Shown here in pieces: positions 22,754 to 32,873 of a stretch of 64,000 nt of DNA. The stretch is from positions 310,001-374,000 of the forward strand of contig CAJZBQ010000015.1 of the NCBI GenBank assembly GCA_914767885.1, read 5' to 3'. The notes beneath the pieces are model-generated. The model saw only the letters and a list, made by a program, of their open reading frames with translations, was not told the DNA's origin and ran no database searches. Each line of letters opens with the position of its first letter. The stretch's first letter is position 1. The stretch comes from Blepharisma stoltei. Taxonomy: Eukaryota; Ciliophora; Heterotrichea; Heterotrichida; Blepharismidae. A program made the translations under genes and the position numbers.

Positions 22754-24907
22754 AGTGAAAAAGAAAATCCTATATTTCTAGAAAGCCAAATAGACAGAAT
22801 AAATGCTGCTTTAGAAGAAGCTTTAAATGAGATTGAAAACCGTTCCCCAATACGAGTTGAGAATTCTGATATCATGAAATCAATAGGTTCTATCCTAACA
22901 GCAGAAGAAGTAGAATATGACAGTCTCCGGCTAGAAGAGCAACTCCAAGTATATGACTCCTTCTATATCCAAGACGATTTTGAACAAAAACTTGAAGACT
23001 TGCTAATTCAGCTTGACCGCTACCAGATGATAATTGAGGATTTTAGCGCTTTTGAAATGAGAATATCCGAAAATCCAAAACATTTAAGAGTTTCATGCAC
23101 AAATATAGACGTCTTTAATAATATCAGGATTTTTAATCGCATCCTTGACAATAAGTCGGATCAGTCTGTGGAAATTCCTTTTGGAGACGTTGTGTTGAAT
23201 TTAGACATTCAATATGAAGTCCTCTCGTATCAGGATATTGCGAAAGAAAGATCAGAGGAGTATAGGACCAAAGAATATTTGGAAGGCTATATAAGAGAAT
23301 TGGAGAATGAAATCGACGAGTTGAAAGACGCTCAAATTTTGTGTGAAAATTTTCATGGCGGGATGAATAAAAATTCCTTGGAAAAATCAAAGAAGTCATA
23401 TGAAAAAAGCTGAAGGGAAAATTCTATTAGTATATGCCATATTTAATAGAATGTAAATAAATATGATATTGTGCCTAATTAATTTTAATTTTAATGAAAT
23501 GGGAATAGATAGGATAAGAGAAGAAATTACCTCAGAAATTGAAATGAAATATGCATTAAACAAAGACCCACAATCAGAATTGGCACAAGAGTATTTAAAT
23601 TCACAACAAGAAGAACTAGGTGAATTAAAAGCCCACTATCTGATGAGAATTAGGGAATTAAATGAACAAAAATCAATGCTAGTGAAAAGGGAAAATGAGC
23701 TTAAATCAGCTAAATCCTCATATGAAAGAGAAAAGCAGATATGAAGAGATCAAATGAGGATTCAGGAGCAAGAAACTTACAAATTAAAGAGGCACTTAGA
23801 AATGTTTTTTAAAAATTATGGATATCAAGATTTAAGTGTAAGCTCTCAACAATTATTATCAAAAGAAGTTGATTTTGATTTTTCTATTGATGATAGTTTT
23901 GTGTCAAGCTCTACAAAGACCCGAACACCTTCATATAGATTTAAACAAGTTATAGGGCTTCAGGGACGTCTTGAAGAGCTTGAATCAAAAATAAAAGAAT
24001 ATTCAGAAACCACTGGGGATCCTGATAAAATTGAATTGAAAATTGATAACGTTAAAAATAAAATATCAAATTTAAGAGGAGAAAAAGCCATTTATGAATC
24101 TTAACTTAGAGTATTATAGAGTAGTTCCCGATAGCCATTTCGGCTTTTAAGGCCTTTGATCACTCTACCCTCTTGCTTCTCTCAGACGAGGACATGCATC
24201 GCTACCTGAGAGTAAGGACGCTGGGTCATGTGCCATACTTCAATCCTTTCCAAAAATTCAAAAAGTGAAATTTCCCATCAGGCTATTGGCTAGAGTGAAA
24301 TTCGTAGCCTGGGCGCAGCTCCTGGTATAGTGCTGGGAAATTGCCCGATGGCCAAGTGAATGCCCTCTAGCCTTGCTGGCTACATTTACAAGTTCCAAGT
24401 TTGCCCTAGGTGTCAGTCTGCAGTCGGTCAGACCGATAGTACGCTCCACCAAGCCAAGTAAAACCAGCAGGATACCCTCACTCAACCCTCCTCTTCCTTC
24501 TAGAAGGTCTCCAGGCCACCTTCTAACTACAGGCGTTAAGAGGGCATGCTATTTCTCCACACCATTTTAAGCGTGCCATTTAAGAATCAAAGAAGCAGGT
24601 AAGATCACTAGCTCATATGGTCAGAGCTATGGAAAAAGAATCTGACAATAAAGAGAAAAAAAGAAAAGATTTAATTCAGCAAATATACAAAAAATACGGC
24701 ATTGCTTCGAAAATTATGATGAGCCAGTATAGCAGAACAAGAAAACTTGAAACTCCTAGGGCACAAGCGTTTTTATTTCCAATTCAAGAGAATTCGCCTG
24801 AGAGATGCTCAACAACTGAGAGCCCTGAGCAGCTTTCAACTAATTATTCAGATATTCTGATGCCTCAAGACCCAAATTTATTATCCTTAACCCATTCCAA
24901 TCAGTAG
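22754..24907 (+). CDS. Coiled-coil protein, start unresolved
   Basis: Coding is visible directly after the insert end at 22752 (SEKENPIFLESQIDRINAA) and continues as a Glu/Lys-rich helical protein. The true start lies upstream of that insert and was not found. A 73-bp IES (23433-23505) and a retroposon (24101-24574) interrupt the gene. Removing both gives an open frame through ENSISIDRIREE and KAIYESKKQVRSLAHM to the stop after LLSLTHSNQ. TGA is Trp near 23411 and 23742. Mostly coiled coil with a Ser/Pro-rich tail; no family recognised. Confidence 0.6.
23433..23505. mobile_element. Short 73-bp IES
   Basis: AT-rich, between TAs at 23433 and 23506, contains stops. Excision joins NSIS to IDRIREE in frame. 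Neighbouring TA choices are possible. Confidence 0.6.
24101..24574 (+). mobile_element. Retroposon-like element in an exon, 14-bp TSD
   Basis: GC-rich block between GCCATTTATGAATC (24087-24100) and GCCATTTAAGAATC (24575-24588), one mismatch. Contains blocks shared with 11300 and 47805. Removing it with one TSD copy joins EKAIYES to KKQVRS in frame. No TA-to-TA join does this without a stop or loss of coding sequence. Confidence 0.8.
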
Positions 24908-24999
24908 CAAAAACAAATCTTTTTAATTCAGTAATCATATAAAATAGTAATATTAATCTGTTTTATCATGATTATAGATTTTTAAACGGAAATATGGAT

Positions 25000-25840
25000 T
25001 TATTATATTTCTGAAAGATATTTAAATTTTTGCAATTATGTTAATCATTATTTTCTCCTCTTCAGATTTTATTTACTATTAATAAGGGGCAAATTAGATA
25101 AAAATTCGGACTATCTTGATCAGAAAGAAAATCAATTTACAGATGATGATAGATATTTCCAAGAACTCCTCAATAAAATTCCTGACTCTAAAGATTATTT
25201 TGAAATATTAAAAGATGAAAAAATAGAATTAGAAAGAGAAAAAGAGAGAATAAGCAGCGAAAGGGAGCATATCAAGCAAATTAAAGAAAAGCTTGAAGAA
25301 GGGAATGAAAAGCTTAATAAAATAAAATCAGAACAGATGAAAGAAAGAAAATTAATAGCTAAAGAGAAAAAAGAACTTACTCCCCCCCCCCTCCGTGAGT
25401 GAACAAAACCATTAGAAAAATCGCTATTTTTTGCCCAAAAACCCACCCTCCGTGAGTGAACAAAAATTTTTTTAATAGAAAAATTTTTTTATGGAAAAAA
25501 TTTTTGATATATAAATGATAATTATTATAATGAAATCTAGAGCTAATTCTGTTTAATTTTTAAACGAATTGCTTTTTAAAACATAAATTTTATAAATTAA
25601 ATAAATTTTTGCTTTCCAATTTTTGCGAATTAGGATTTTTTAAATTTCGAAAAAAAATATTTTTTATAAAATTTATATATAAATTTTTAAAAAAAAAAAA
25701 AAAATTAATCCCCCTCCGTGAGTGAACAAAATTTTTTTGTTCACTCACGGAGGGGGGGGGGGGAGTTAACCGTTTACATAAAATTGTGTACTCTATACTG
25801 CAAAATTTACAAATGGTCCCATTGCACACAGTTTAAATAA
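25000..25840 (+). CDS. Coiled-coil protein fragment, start unresolved
   Basis: Open from about 25000 with no ATG. From 25095 on it is clearly coding (FQELLNKIPDSKDYFEILKD, then a Glu/Lys heptad run). The family I IES at 25378-25765 cuts it; removal continues the frame as KKELTVYIKLCTLYC to a TAA at 25838. The stretch AATAAGGGGCAAATTA just before the clear coding part looks like the right end of another insert, which may hide the start. It could be the 3' part of the gene at 22754. Confidence 0.4.
25378..25765. mobile_element. Family I MITE-type IES, full length reference copy
   Basis: 388 bp with TTA at each side. The left end carries two direct copies of CTCCGTGAGTGAACAAAA 55-60 bp apart; the right end carries the same motif as an inverted pair, ending in a G tract and GAG. 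The interior is AT-rich and conserved with copies at 9706, 11724, 27633, 42636 and 49430. Too short to encode a transposase. Confidence 0.85.
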
Positions 25841-26089
25841 TATATTACAATCATAAAGGCACTCCTAGTGATTAGACGCTATTCTATTTAAATTTAAAAA
25901 TAGGATGACAATAAATAGGAATTTTTACATTCACTATAAATAACTATATATTAATATTTCAATTTTTATTAATTAAATACAATTTCTCATTAATATTTTC
26001 CTTTTTTATCAAAAGTTTTATAGTAGCTAGCTTTTATAGGGATTTAATTATAATATCAAAAGCTATATTTTATACAATTCTTAAAAAAA
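25841..26089. other. AT-rich upstream region of the glutaredoxin gene
   Basis: No feature recognised. Confidence 0.3.
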
Positions 26090-26721
26090 ATGGGATGCCA
26101 ATGCTCTAAATATGATAAGCATGCAGAAGCCAGAATTGACTTTATTGAACCCTTTACTGAAGTTGTAAAAAACCAAGCAAAAGAATATCCTGTTTTAGTA
26201 TATTCCCGATCATTATGTGAGCAATCTATGGTAACAAAGTCTTTACTTACTTTACTTATTGATTAGCGAGCAAAAACATTAAAAAAACCTTATTTTGAGG
26301 CTTTCATTAGCTAGTACCAAGAATTTTTTAATATAATTTTTTTTGTATAAACTATATTTTTTAAATATAATTATTCTAAAGTCCTAAAATATAAATTTTA
26401 TAAATTACATTAGATTTTTTATTTCAAATATTTAATAATTTAATCTAAAACAATATTTTTTATATTAATTTACCTCCTTTAACGAGCAAAAATATTTGCT
26501 CTTTAGCTATCGGAGTTAGGAAGAATTCCGTAAATTTTGAATATTTTGAATTGGATCATATGAATGACAATAGCCAGATTTATGATGCTTTACAAAATAT
26601 GACGTCAAGGAAATCCACTCCTTACATTTTCATTGGCGGGACTTATTTTGGAGGCTTAAGAGAACTTCAAAAAAACATTGACAATGGGGATTTCAAAGAA
26701 AGGCTCCGGCATGTCTATTAA
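26090..26721 (+). CDS. Glutaredoxin-like protein with CxxS site and acylated N-terminus
   Basis: Starts MGCQCSK, fitting N-myristoylation plus palmitoylation. PVLVYSRSLCEQSMVTKSLL is the glutaredoxin active-site region with C-E-Q-S in place of CPYC. The second exon part holds YFELDHMND, then STPYIFIGGTYFGGLRELQK, matching the conserved TVP..FI.G..IGG glutathione-binding segment. The halves are joined by removing the IES at 26248-26516 (KSLL to RKNSVNF). A CxxS site suggests monothiol chemistry or a non-redox role. About 120 residues, ending with a TAA at 26721. Confidence 0.8.
26248..26516. mobile_element. IES in the glutaredoxin gene
   Basis: 269 bp with TTA on both sides. The ends carry GAGCAAAAAC on the left and the inverted pair GAGCAAAAATATTTGCTC on the right, a degenerate form of the family I ends. 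Excision restores the frame. Confidence 0.75.
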
Positions 26722-26990
26722 GTCTATACATAATAATTTATTTCACAGTTTAAACTATAATTTTAAGTAGGCATATTTGCATAGCTTTGAATTTGAATAT
26801 TTTTCTAAAAACGAGTATATACTGATCTTAATTTATCTTGAACCGTTAAATCTAGCGAAAGCTATAAATTTTATAAATCATTATACTATATTTTAATTTA
26901 CCTATTGAGTTCAACATACCTGAAAATTGATTTGCTATACTTTATTAATTATTTAATTTTTTATAGATAGCAATTTAATGAATCTTTACA

Positions 26991-29138
26991 TTAATCTTCA
27001 TTATAGTCAAGCATGATTTTTAGTAATCTAATGGCTTTTCGTATCTCATTTTCGTCTATTTCTTTTCTAACTCCTCACTTTTAAAAAGGAAAAAATATAG
27101 GTAAAATTTCCATTTTTTGGATACTTTAATCCCTTTAAATTGCAATAGAAAAATTAATACTGATTTTTATAAAATTAGTTTTAACCTAATTTGAAGGAAA
27201 AAGTACAAGTAGAATATTATATAAGCAGTTTTCACGTTGAATTGATTTATATTTTAAATTAATTCTTCATAAAATAAATTAAAATACAAAAATATTTTAT
27301 TTAATATTTATAAATTTTTTTTTATAAAGGAAAATTTAAAAAATTAATAAATGAGTTTGGACAGAATTTTTTTTAAAATTTAAGGTGGGAAGTAAATAAG
27401 CCTTACTCTGTTTTTTGTTTTTTAATCATAGCCTTGACCTGCTTTGTAATTTTTAGCATACTTTCCAGAGTAATTTCTTTTTCATTTTTAGGAATTTCTG
27501 TAATTTTAACAACTGGTGCAATCGGAGGCCCAATTCTCGTTGTCACCAAATCATATAGCATTTTTAATGAAGAAGTAAAAATATTGGATCCTTGATGTGG
27601 AGTATAGCTGACTTTATTATCAGGCTTCTCTCTAACTCCCCCCCTCCGTGAGTGAACAAAACCATTAGAAAAATCGGCATTTTTTGCCCAAAAACCCACC
27701 CTCCGTGAGTCAACAAAAAAATTTTTTTAATAGAAAAATTTTTTATAGAAAAAATTTTTGATATATAAATGATAATTATTATAATGAAATCTAGAGCTAA
27801 TTCTGTTTAATTTTAAACGAATTGCTTTTTAAAACATAAATTTTATAAATTAAGTAACTATTTGCGTTCCAATTTTTGCTAATTAGGATTTTTTTAAATT
27901 TTGAAAAAAAATATTTTTTATAAAATTTATATATTATTTTTTTAAAAAAAAATTAACCCCCTCCATGAATGAACAAATTTTTTTTTTCACTGGGGGGGAG
28001 TAAGATATCTCATAGCAATTTGTAGTATTCCTTTAATATCTTCAATAGGAACTGGATTCATTAATTCTTGCAATAAATCAGAATCCCTTTTGCTCAGCAC
28101 TAAATATCATTTACAGCATTCTCTATCTGAGGAAAGCATAGCTGCACATATATAATTAAGCAACTCAAAATCCCTACTTTTCAAGTCATGGCACGCAAAA
28201 ATCGTGTCCCAAACAATAAGAGTTTGGTTCAGTGAAAATTCTCGACTCAGCATGCATCTCAGTCATCTTACCAAAAACAGCTGAGGCTCATATTTATATT
28301 TCAATATATGATGATATAGCTCTGGATCAGTTGCCTGCAAAACTCTGTGAAATACGTAGTGGCATCTTCTGATCATTTCTGATAAATCATTCTCTGATGA
28401 TCTATCGACAGTTGCGATTTCATCTAGCGCATTATCCCTGAGTTTTGGCCTTGAGAGTTTTTGTATAAACATATTAGCAATGCCTGTATCCATTAATTTA
28501 GAAAATATTGTATAACAGTCTGCTTCGATGTTTTCATGGCTAATTAAATTATCTGGGGTTTCTTCATCGGAAAGGCCTGCATATAATATAACAGCCATTA
28601 GCTCATTGAAGCCTTGGTTATATCCTAAGGTGTGGGTCATGCTTCAAACGAATAAAGTGTTTTCTAGGTATGCTTTGTTTCTTTCTTGCTGGAAAAATTG
28701 GTATTTTTGGAAAGTCCTATCCACATCAATTCTGATAATTCTTCGGATTTCTTGGTTCTCATCTTATTTATTAATTTTAATGCTAAATTTCAGCATTTCA
28801 TATATTTTTTTATTTTTTGTCTTCATTCTCAAACTCGCATTTCTTGGTTCTTAAAATGAGTATACCAGGGGCTCTGTCTAGTTAGAGATTACTTGGGCAT
28901 TATTTGAAAGAGGGTTATCAAGTATTATGTCTTGGCCTAAAATTTTCTTTGGAATCAATTCAGCCTTTTTTCTATTATAATCCAGCCTGTGCTTATGAGT
29001 TATCAGCACCCAGTTGTCAACAGACCCATAAAATATGCCGAGCATAACTTGCCATGCTATAAAGCGGTGTCTTAAATGACCACTTAAGGCCATTCTTCTA
29101 ACTTCCTCTATTGACGCACTTGAATACCAGGATTCCAT
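26991..29138 (-). CDS. TBC-domain Rab GTPase-activating protein
   Basis: ATG at 29138. The N-terminus has SGHLRHRFIAWQVMLG, the TBC motif with HLR..W. After two tiny introns and a short insert, EIRRIIRIDVDRTF gives the catalytic arginine finger (IxxDxxR) and LGYNQGFNELMA the glutamine finger (YxQG), so it should be an active Rab-GAP. The C-terminal TBC helices continue through RWLR-type text to MRYLREKPDNK. The last exon follows a 15-nt intron that is itself split by an IES (27068-27392), giving KKQKTEKEIDENEIRKA and a stop at 26991. The gene therefore holds two IESs, one short TSD-flanked insert, three introns and a 12-nt exon. Confidence 0.85.
27068..27392. mobile_element. Family III IES inside a 15-nt intron
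   Basis: 325 bp flanked by TAA/TTA; ends ACTCCTCACTTTTAAA and TTTAAGGTGGGAAG. On the minus strand, excision fuses GTAAGGCTTATTTA (27406-27393) with G at 27067, making the 15-nt intron GTAAGGCTTATTTAG. Confidence 0.8.
27633..28000. mobile_element. Family I MITE-type IES in the TBC gene
   Basis: 368 bp between TTAs, with the two direct CTCCGTGAGTGAACAAAA copies at the left and a decayed inverted pair at the right. Excision joins MRYL to REKPDNK. Confidence 0.85.
28760..28838. mobile_element. Short TSD-flanked insert in the TBC gene
   Basis: 79 bp of AT-rich sequence between direct repeats ATTTCTTGGTTCT (28747-28759 and 28839-28851). Removing it with one repeat restores the exon start NQEIRRIIRI. 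Perhaps a severely truncated retroposon, like the one at 42038. Confidence 0.65.
28850..28892 (-). other. Two tiny introns around a 12-nt exon
   Basis: On the minus strand GTAATCTCTAACTAG (15 nt, 28878-28892), exon ACAGAGCCCCTG (28866-28877, TEPL), then GTATACTCATTTTAAG (16 nt, 28850-28865). Both introns contain an in-frame stop. After removal the protein reads SNNAQTEPLNQEIRR. Confidence 0.7.
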
Positions 29139-29353
29139 TTATAAATACGCAAGCAATTAAGGAAATCAATTGGCTCCATGCCAAATGACCTTATATTTTT
29201 GCTAGTGCGACATTTTCTAATGGAAAATTTGCTCGAAACATTTAGCCTAAGAAGCCATTAAATTTCAGTCAAATAGTACACTATTAAATGACACTATTAA
29301 AAGTGCATGATCATTGGGCCTGCACCAATCAATGAATCATAAATTAATTGCAA

Positions 29354-30052
29354 ATGAAATTAGCATTTATATTAGCTTTCGCATTTGCATTTGCACAGGA
29401 TAAGAGAAGGGTTCCTCAAGAAGAATCAGTTGAAATCAATGCAGAAGATGAGAGATCTCAGCTAATGAAAGAATGGGACGAACATATGGTAGGCTTCGTC
29501 CCATCAGATATGGTCACTTTTGAGCTTCCAGCGAGAGGAGAAGAGATTTTCTTTGAAACAATTGACGTAATTCCTTCAAAAATTAGAGGTGCGTGGTTCA
29601 TTACAAGCAAGGAATCCCGCGATATTGAATTTTCCATCATGAATCCAAACATGAAGGTGATTTTCGAAAAAAAGAAAAAATCTGAGGCACTTTTTTATTT
29701 TGATGCAGAGCAGGTAGGGATATACACATTTAAATTCAAAAACACAAAAGTTATTCAGAAACATGTAGTGACTTTTGCATTAAATTGTGGAAATTCTACT
29801 GATGAGGTGCTGAAAACTGAGCATTTAACTCCACTAGAAAAGCAGCTGGTGGATATACAGAAAGAGATCAAAGATTTCCAAGTCGACAATCAGTTTGCTC
29901 AGTTGAGACAAGAGTCACATTATAGAACTATGGCTGATTCTAATAGAAATGTGTTCATTTTTAGCATTTTAGAAAGTTTGGGAGTCATTGCAGTAAGTGC
30001 TTGGCAAGCTTATTATATCAAAAAGCTTTTAGATAATAGAAGAATTCTTTAG
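29354..30052 (+). CDS. p24 (emp24/gp25L) family cargo receptor
   Basis: ATG at 29354 begins a signal peptide, MKLAFILAFAFAFAQ. The lumenal part is a beta-rich GOLD domain (MVTFELPARGEEIFFETIDV, and FSIMNP..KVIF). A short coiled coil precedes a C-terminal TM (FIFSILESLGVIAVSAWQAYYI), and the tail KKLLDNRRIL has the dilysine near the membrane typical of p24 proteins that cycle between ER and Golgi. Length (about 232 residues) is normal for the family. Divergent from the TBC gene, 215 bp apart. Confidence 0.85.
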   Translation: MKLAFILAFAFAFAQDKRRVPQEESVEINAEDERSQLMKEWDEHMVGFVPSDMVTFELPARGEEIFFETIDVIPSKIRGAWFITSKESRDIEFSIMNPNMKVIFEKKKKSEALFYFDAEQVGIYTFKFKNTKVIQKHVVTFALNCGNSTDEVLKTEHLTPLEKQLVDIQKEIKDFQVDNQFAQLRQESHYRTMADSNRNVFIFSILESLGVIAVSAWQAYYIKKLLDNRRIL

Positions 30053-30171
30053 AGGTAAATATCAGATTAAATAAATCAGCTTAATTATTAAAATACATGA
30101 GGAATTAATAAACTCATTCGAATATAAAAAAATTATTTATATTAAAAAAGGCTTAAGTTCAGTTATATAAG

Positions 30172-32597
30172 TTAGTTATTATCTACTGCTGTTTTCTTCA
30201 TCCTCCTTCTTCTTAAGCTGTTTCTTGCGCTTATTTCTGGGTCTTCAAAATCAAAATGTCTATACACAAGTTTTTCCACACAATCATCCCCACCATATAA
30301 AGAGCCATTTTCATGCATGCTAATCACATCCAAAGCCAAATCAGTGAGCCCAGTAACTTTAGCAGCCAGCGCTACTGCGTCATTTAGATTTAAAGTGATA
30401 TCTACCACGTCCTCTTCATAATCCCAGTTAGCAATTGAAAGAGCCATCATAATTCTTCCTGCATCACAGATCTTGATATGCTCAGTTGAATTGTATTGAG
30501 TAAATGGCTCAATTATTCCTATTCACAATAAATCAAAATTGCTATTATCATTAACCGTTTCCTATTTTCTATATGAAAATAGGAGACTTCTGCTATAAAA
30601 GTGTTTATATTTATTTTAAATAGGAATAAGAGGCTTTGGAAATCAATAGGTTCGCTTTGAAAAATTAAATCAAATTTATCTGGATTTTTGCTAATTGCCG
30701 CAATTGTAAGAGTTGGTCTGTAAAAAACGCAGCAGTCAATACCTTTTTTGTACTTTAAATGTGAATATCCTAGGGATACAAAATAGTTTGAGGAACCGAA
30801 CCTTACATAAGGTGAGCCGCCCCTTAAGCCGGCAGGTAAACTATATGGCTCTCCAGATACTCTGTTGCATAGCTCTTTTCGGCTATTAGTGCAATCCAAT
30901 ATTTGAAAATTTTTATGATTATACACAAAATACTTTTTATTTTTGGTAATGGAGGATTTCTTAATAAGAAGGCAGATCTGGAAGAAGCTGCTCTAGCCTT
31001 GAGCCAGAGATTGTGCAGTACCAGTAACGCCTCTAATGCAGAGCACTCCGAATATTCTGATATGGTTTTGGAGGAAATTGAGTTTCTTGAAGATGAGATA
31101 AGAGCATTAGAAAATGAGCTTGCAGATGAGGGGATCGAAGAGGATATGGAAGAGGAGAGTGATGTTGATGATGGAGAAGAAGAAATTGGCGTTGCAAAGG
31201 ACGAACTGTGGATCTGACTAGCTAAAGCAAAACAGGGTTGTGCTAGATGACGAGGGTTAATTTTGGCCACTCATTCGTCTAGGCCAATACCCAACGAAAT
31301 CAGCTATATAGAAAGGAAGCAAACCGAGAAGACTGAAGGAACAGAGAAGGCTCAAGTAGCAATGAAAGCAATGGAAGAAATGATAGCAGTGAAATCAATG
31401 AAAGCAATGAAAGCAATGAAAACAATGAAAGGAGTGAAATCAATGAAAGCAATGAAAGCAATGAAAATAATGAAAGCAATGAAAGCAATGAAAGCAATGA
31501 AAGGATTGAAAGCAATGAAAGCAACGAAAGCAATGAAAGCAATGAAAACAATGAAAGCAATGAAAGCAATGAAAACAATGAAAGCAATTAAAGCAATGGA
31601 AGCGATGAAAGTAATGAAAGCAATGAAGGTGATGAAAGCAGCATGAAAGAAATGAAAAAGTGAAGGCGATGAAAGCAATGAGAATGGTGAAAGAAACAAA
31701 AGTGGAAAAAGCTACAGCAAAGATTTGGAAGTGATGGAGAAAGAAGAGATGGGCCTGGTTACTGAAGAAAAGAGCAAAGAAGCCGTGGAAGTATGAAGTG
31801 CTGGTGGAGCGATGAATAGAAGCAGGTGAACTGGAAGTGGTGAAGGAGATAGACTGACTTGTGAAGTGATACCACTAGAGAGTATAAAGATAAAGATTAT
31901 ACACAAAATAAAGATGTTCATCATCTACTATCAAAGGAGTCCAATTCTTCTCTGCATAAGCTGTTCCCCAAGTGTGCTCAACAATTTCTAAAGGCCAGGT
32001 TTCGCCCGTTTCAAACCGATAAAGAAACATTTTCCTCCTAAGGTCAACATCGATCATGTTATAAATAACATAGATTTCTTTGCCAAACCTAAAAATCCTC
32101 GGGTCTTCTGGTCCAGAGCACTCTACATTATAATCATAAACCTCAATAGGAAGTATCCCAGGAACTTGTGTAGCACCCACCATATCCTCTGTTATTACTT
32201 CTCTTCAGTCAGAATCAAAGAAACTTGTGTATAAATAGCTTTTTGTTAGATTTAGAAATAGTCGAACTACAACAAGGTACATCTTTTTTTCTGGGAGCCA
32301 TATAGCTGCAGGGAACATCAAGTTGAGGCCATTAGCTGATTGCAAGCTACAAGATTCTTCTTCTGATAAATGTAATCTCAGCATGCTATAAATGAATTCT
32401 GTATCTGTGAATATTTTGTGAGCAGCAATGCCTCCTATGAATGGAGGCCAAGATAGTCTAGAGTTCTGCATCACATAGACCCGCTTATTGATGTCAAATA
32501 CAGGGCATCCTTTAAAAGACACAGGCTTATGGTCGCCTAATGTGCATTTTATAAGTAGTAGAATTGCAATTAGACCTAATGATAGCTTGAAATTCAT
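30172..32597 (-). CDS. Secreted beta-propeller glycoside-processing-like protein, copy 1
   Basis: ATG at 32597; signal peptide MNFKLSLGLIAILLLIKCTLG. The mature part has ECSGPEDPRIFRFG, the GPEDPR motif, then EKNWTPLIVDDEHLYFVYN and LRGGSPYVRFGSSNYFVSLG. This pattern is like GH130/BMT-type five-bladed propeller enzymes that act on beta-mannosides; assignment is by motif only. Reading frame: TGA is Trp at 32202-32204. A 962-bp insert (30933-31894) and a 113-bp IES (30514-30626) are removed to give YFVYNHKNFQILDC and FQSLLIEPFTQYN. The C-terminus is basic. A tandem paralogue lies at 34248-36565. Confidence 0.65.
30514..30626. mobile_element. 113-bp IES with 19-bp terminal inverted repeats
   Basis: TATTCCTATTCACAATAAA at the left is matched (17 of 19) by the inverse of TTTATTTTAAATAGGAATA at the right. 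TAs flank it and excision restores the frame, in agreement with the paralogue. Confidence 0.8.
30933..31894 (+). mobile_element. 962-bp TSD-flanked insert carrying an ORF with KAM repeats
   Basis: Flanked by identical 16-bp repeats GATTATACACAAAATA (30917-30932 and 31895-31910). Removal with one copy restores the host gene exactly as the paralogue predicts. The insert is GC-richer than the host, is open in one frame almost throughout on the plus strand, and contains a 9-bp-unit minisatellite. Confidence 0.8.
30945..31910 (+). CDS. Open frame inside the insert: acidic segment plus Lys-Ala-Met repeats
   Basis: With TGA as Trp the frame is open across the whole insert without an assured ATG. 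It starts acidic (VLEEIEFLEDEIRALENELA, a coiled-coil type stretch), continues through ERKQTEKTEGTEKAQ, then about 90 residues of KAM-type tripeptide repeats, and ends Ser/Gly/Glu-rich. It may be a repeat-expanded remnant of a retroposon protein, or only an open frame. No family recognised. Confidence 0.35.
31370..31650 (+). repeat. Minisatellite of 9-bp AAAGCAATG units
   Basis: About 30 imperfect copies of a 9-bp unit (AAAGCAATG with AAAACAATG, AAAGGATTG and other variants). Unit length keeps the frame, encoding Lys-Ala-Met repeats. Confidence 0.9.
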
Positions 32598-32873
32598 CTA
32601 TAATTATTTATTAATTAGACATAGTAATTGCCATTATTGGGTTATCTCGACATTGAAAATAAAGTGAAACTATTTGAAATTCATTTTACTATCCATTTTA
32701 GATTTATTTATCCTACCAAGCCTCAATTCTTTGAATTAAAACGTTTAAAACTAAGTACTTAAATCATTAAATTCCATATTAGCCTTATCATGTGCGATTA
32801 TTTATTAAAACTGGATTTTTAAAAAAATTGTTACTGAAAAATTAGACTGATTCAAATTTTCAGTATTTATGAT

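Noticed and set aside
31300-31699. Leu/Ser-rich and Phe/Ile-rich open frames on the minus strand
   Set aside because: They are the antisense of the 9-bp minisatellite and carry only its repeat composition.
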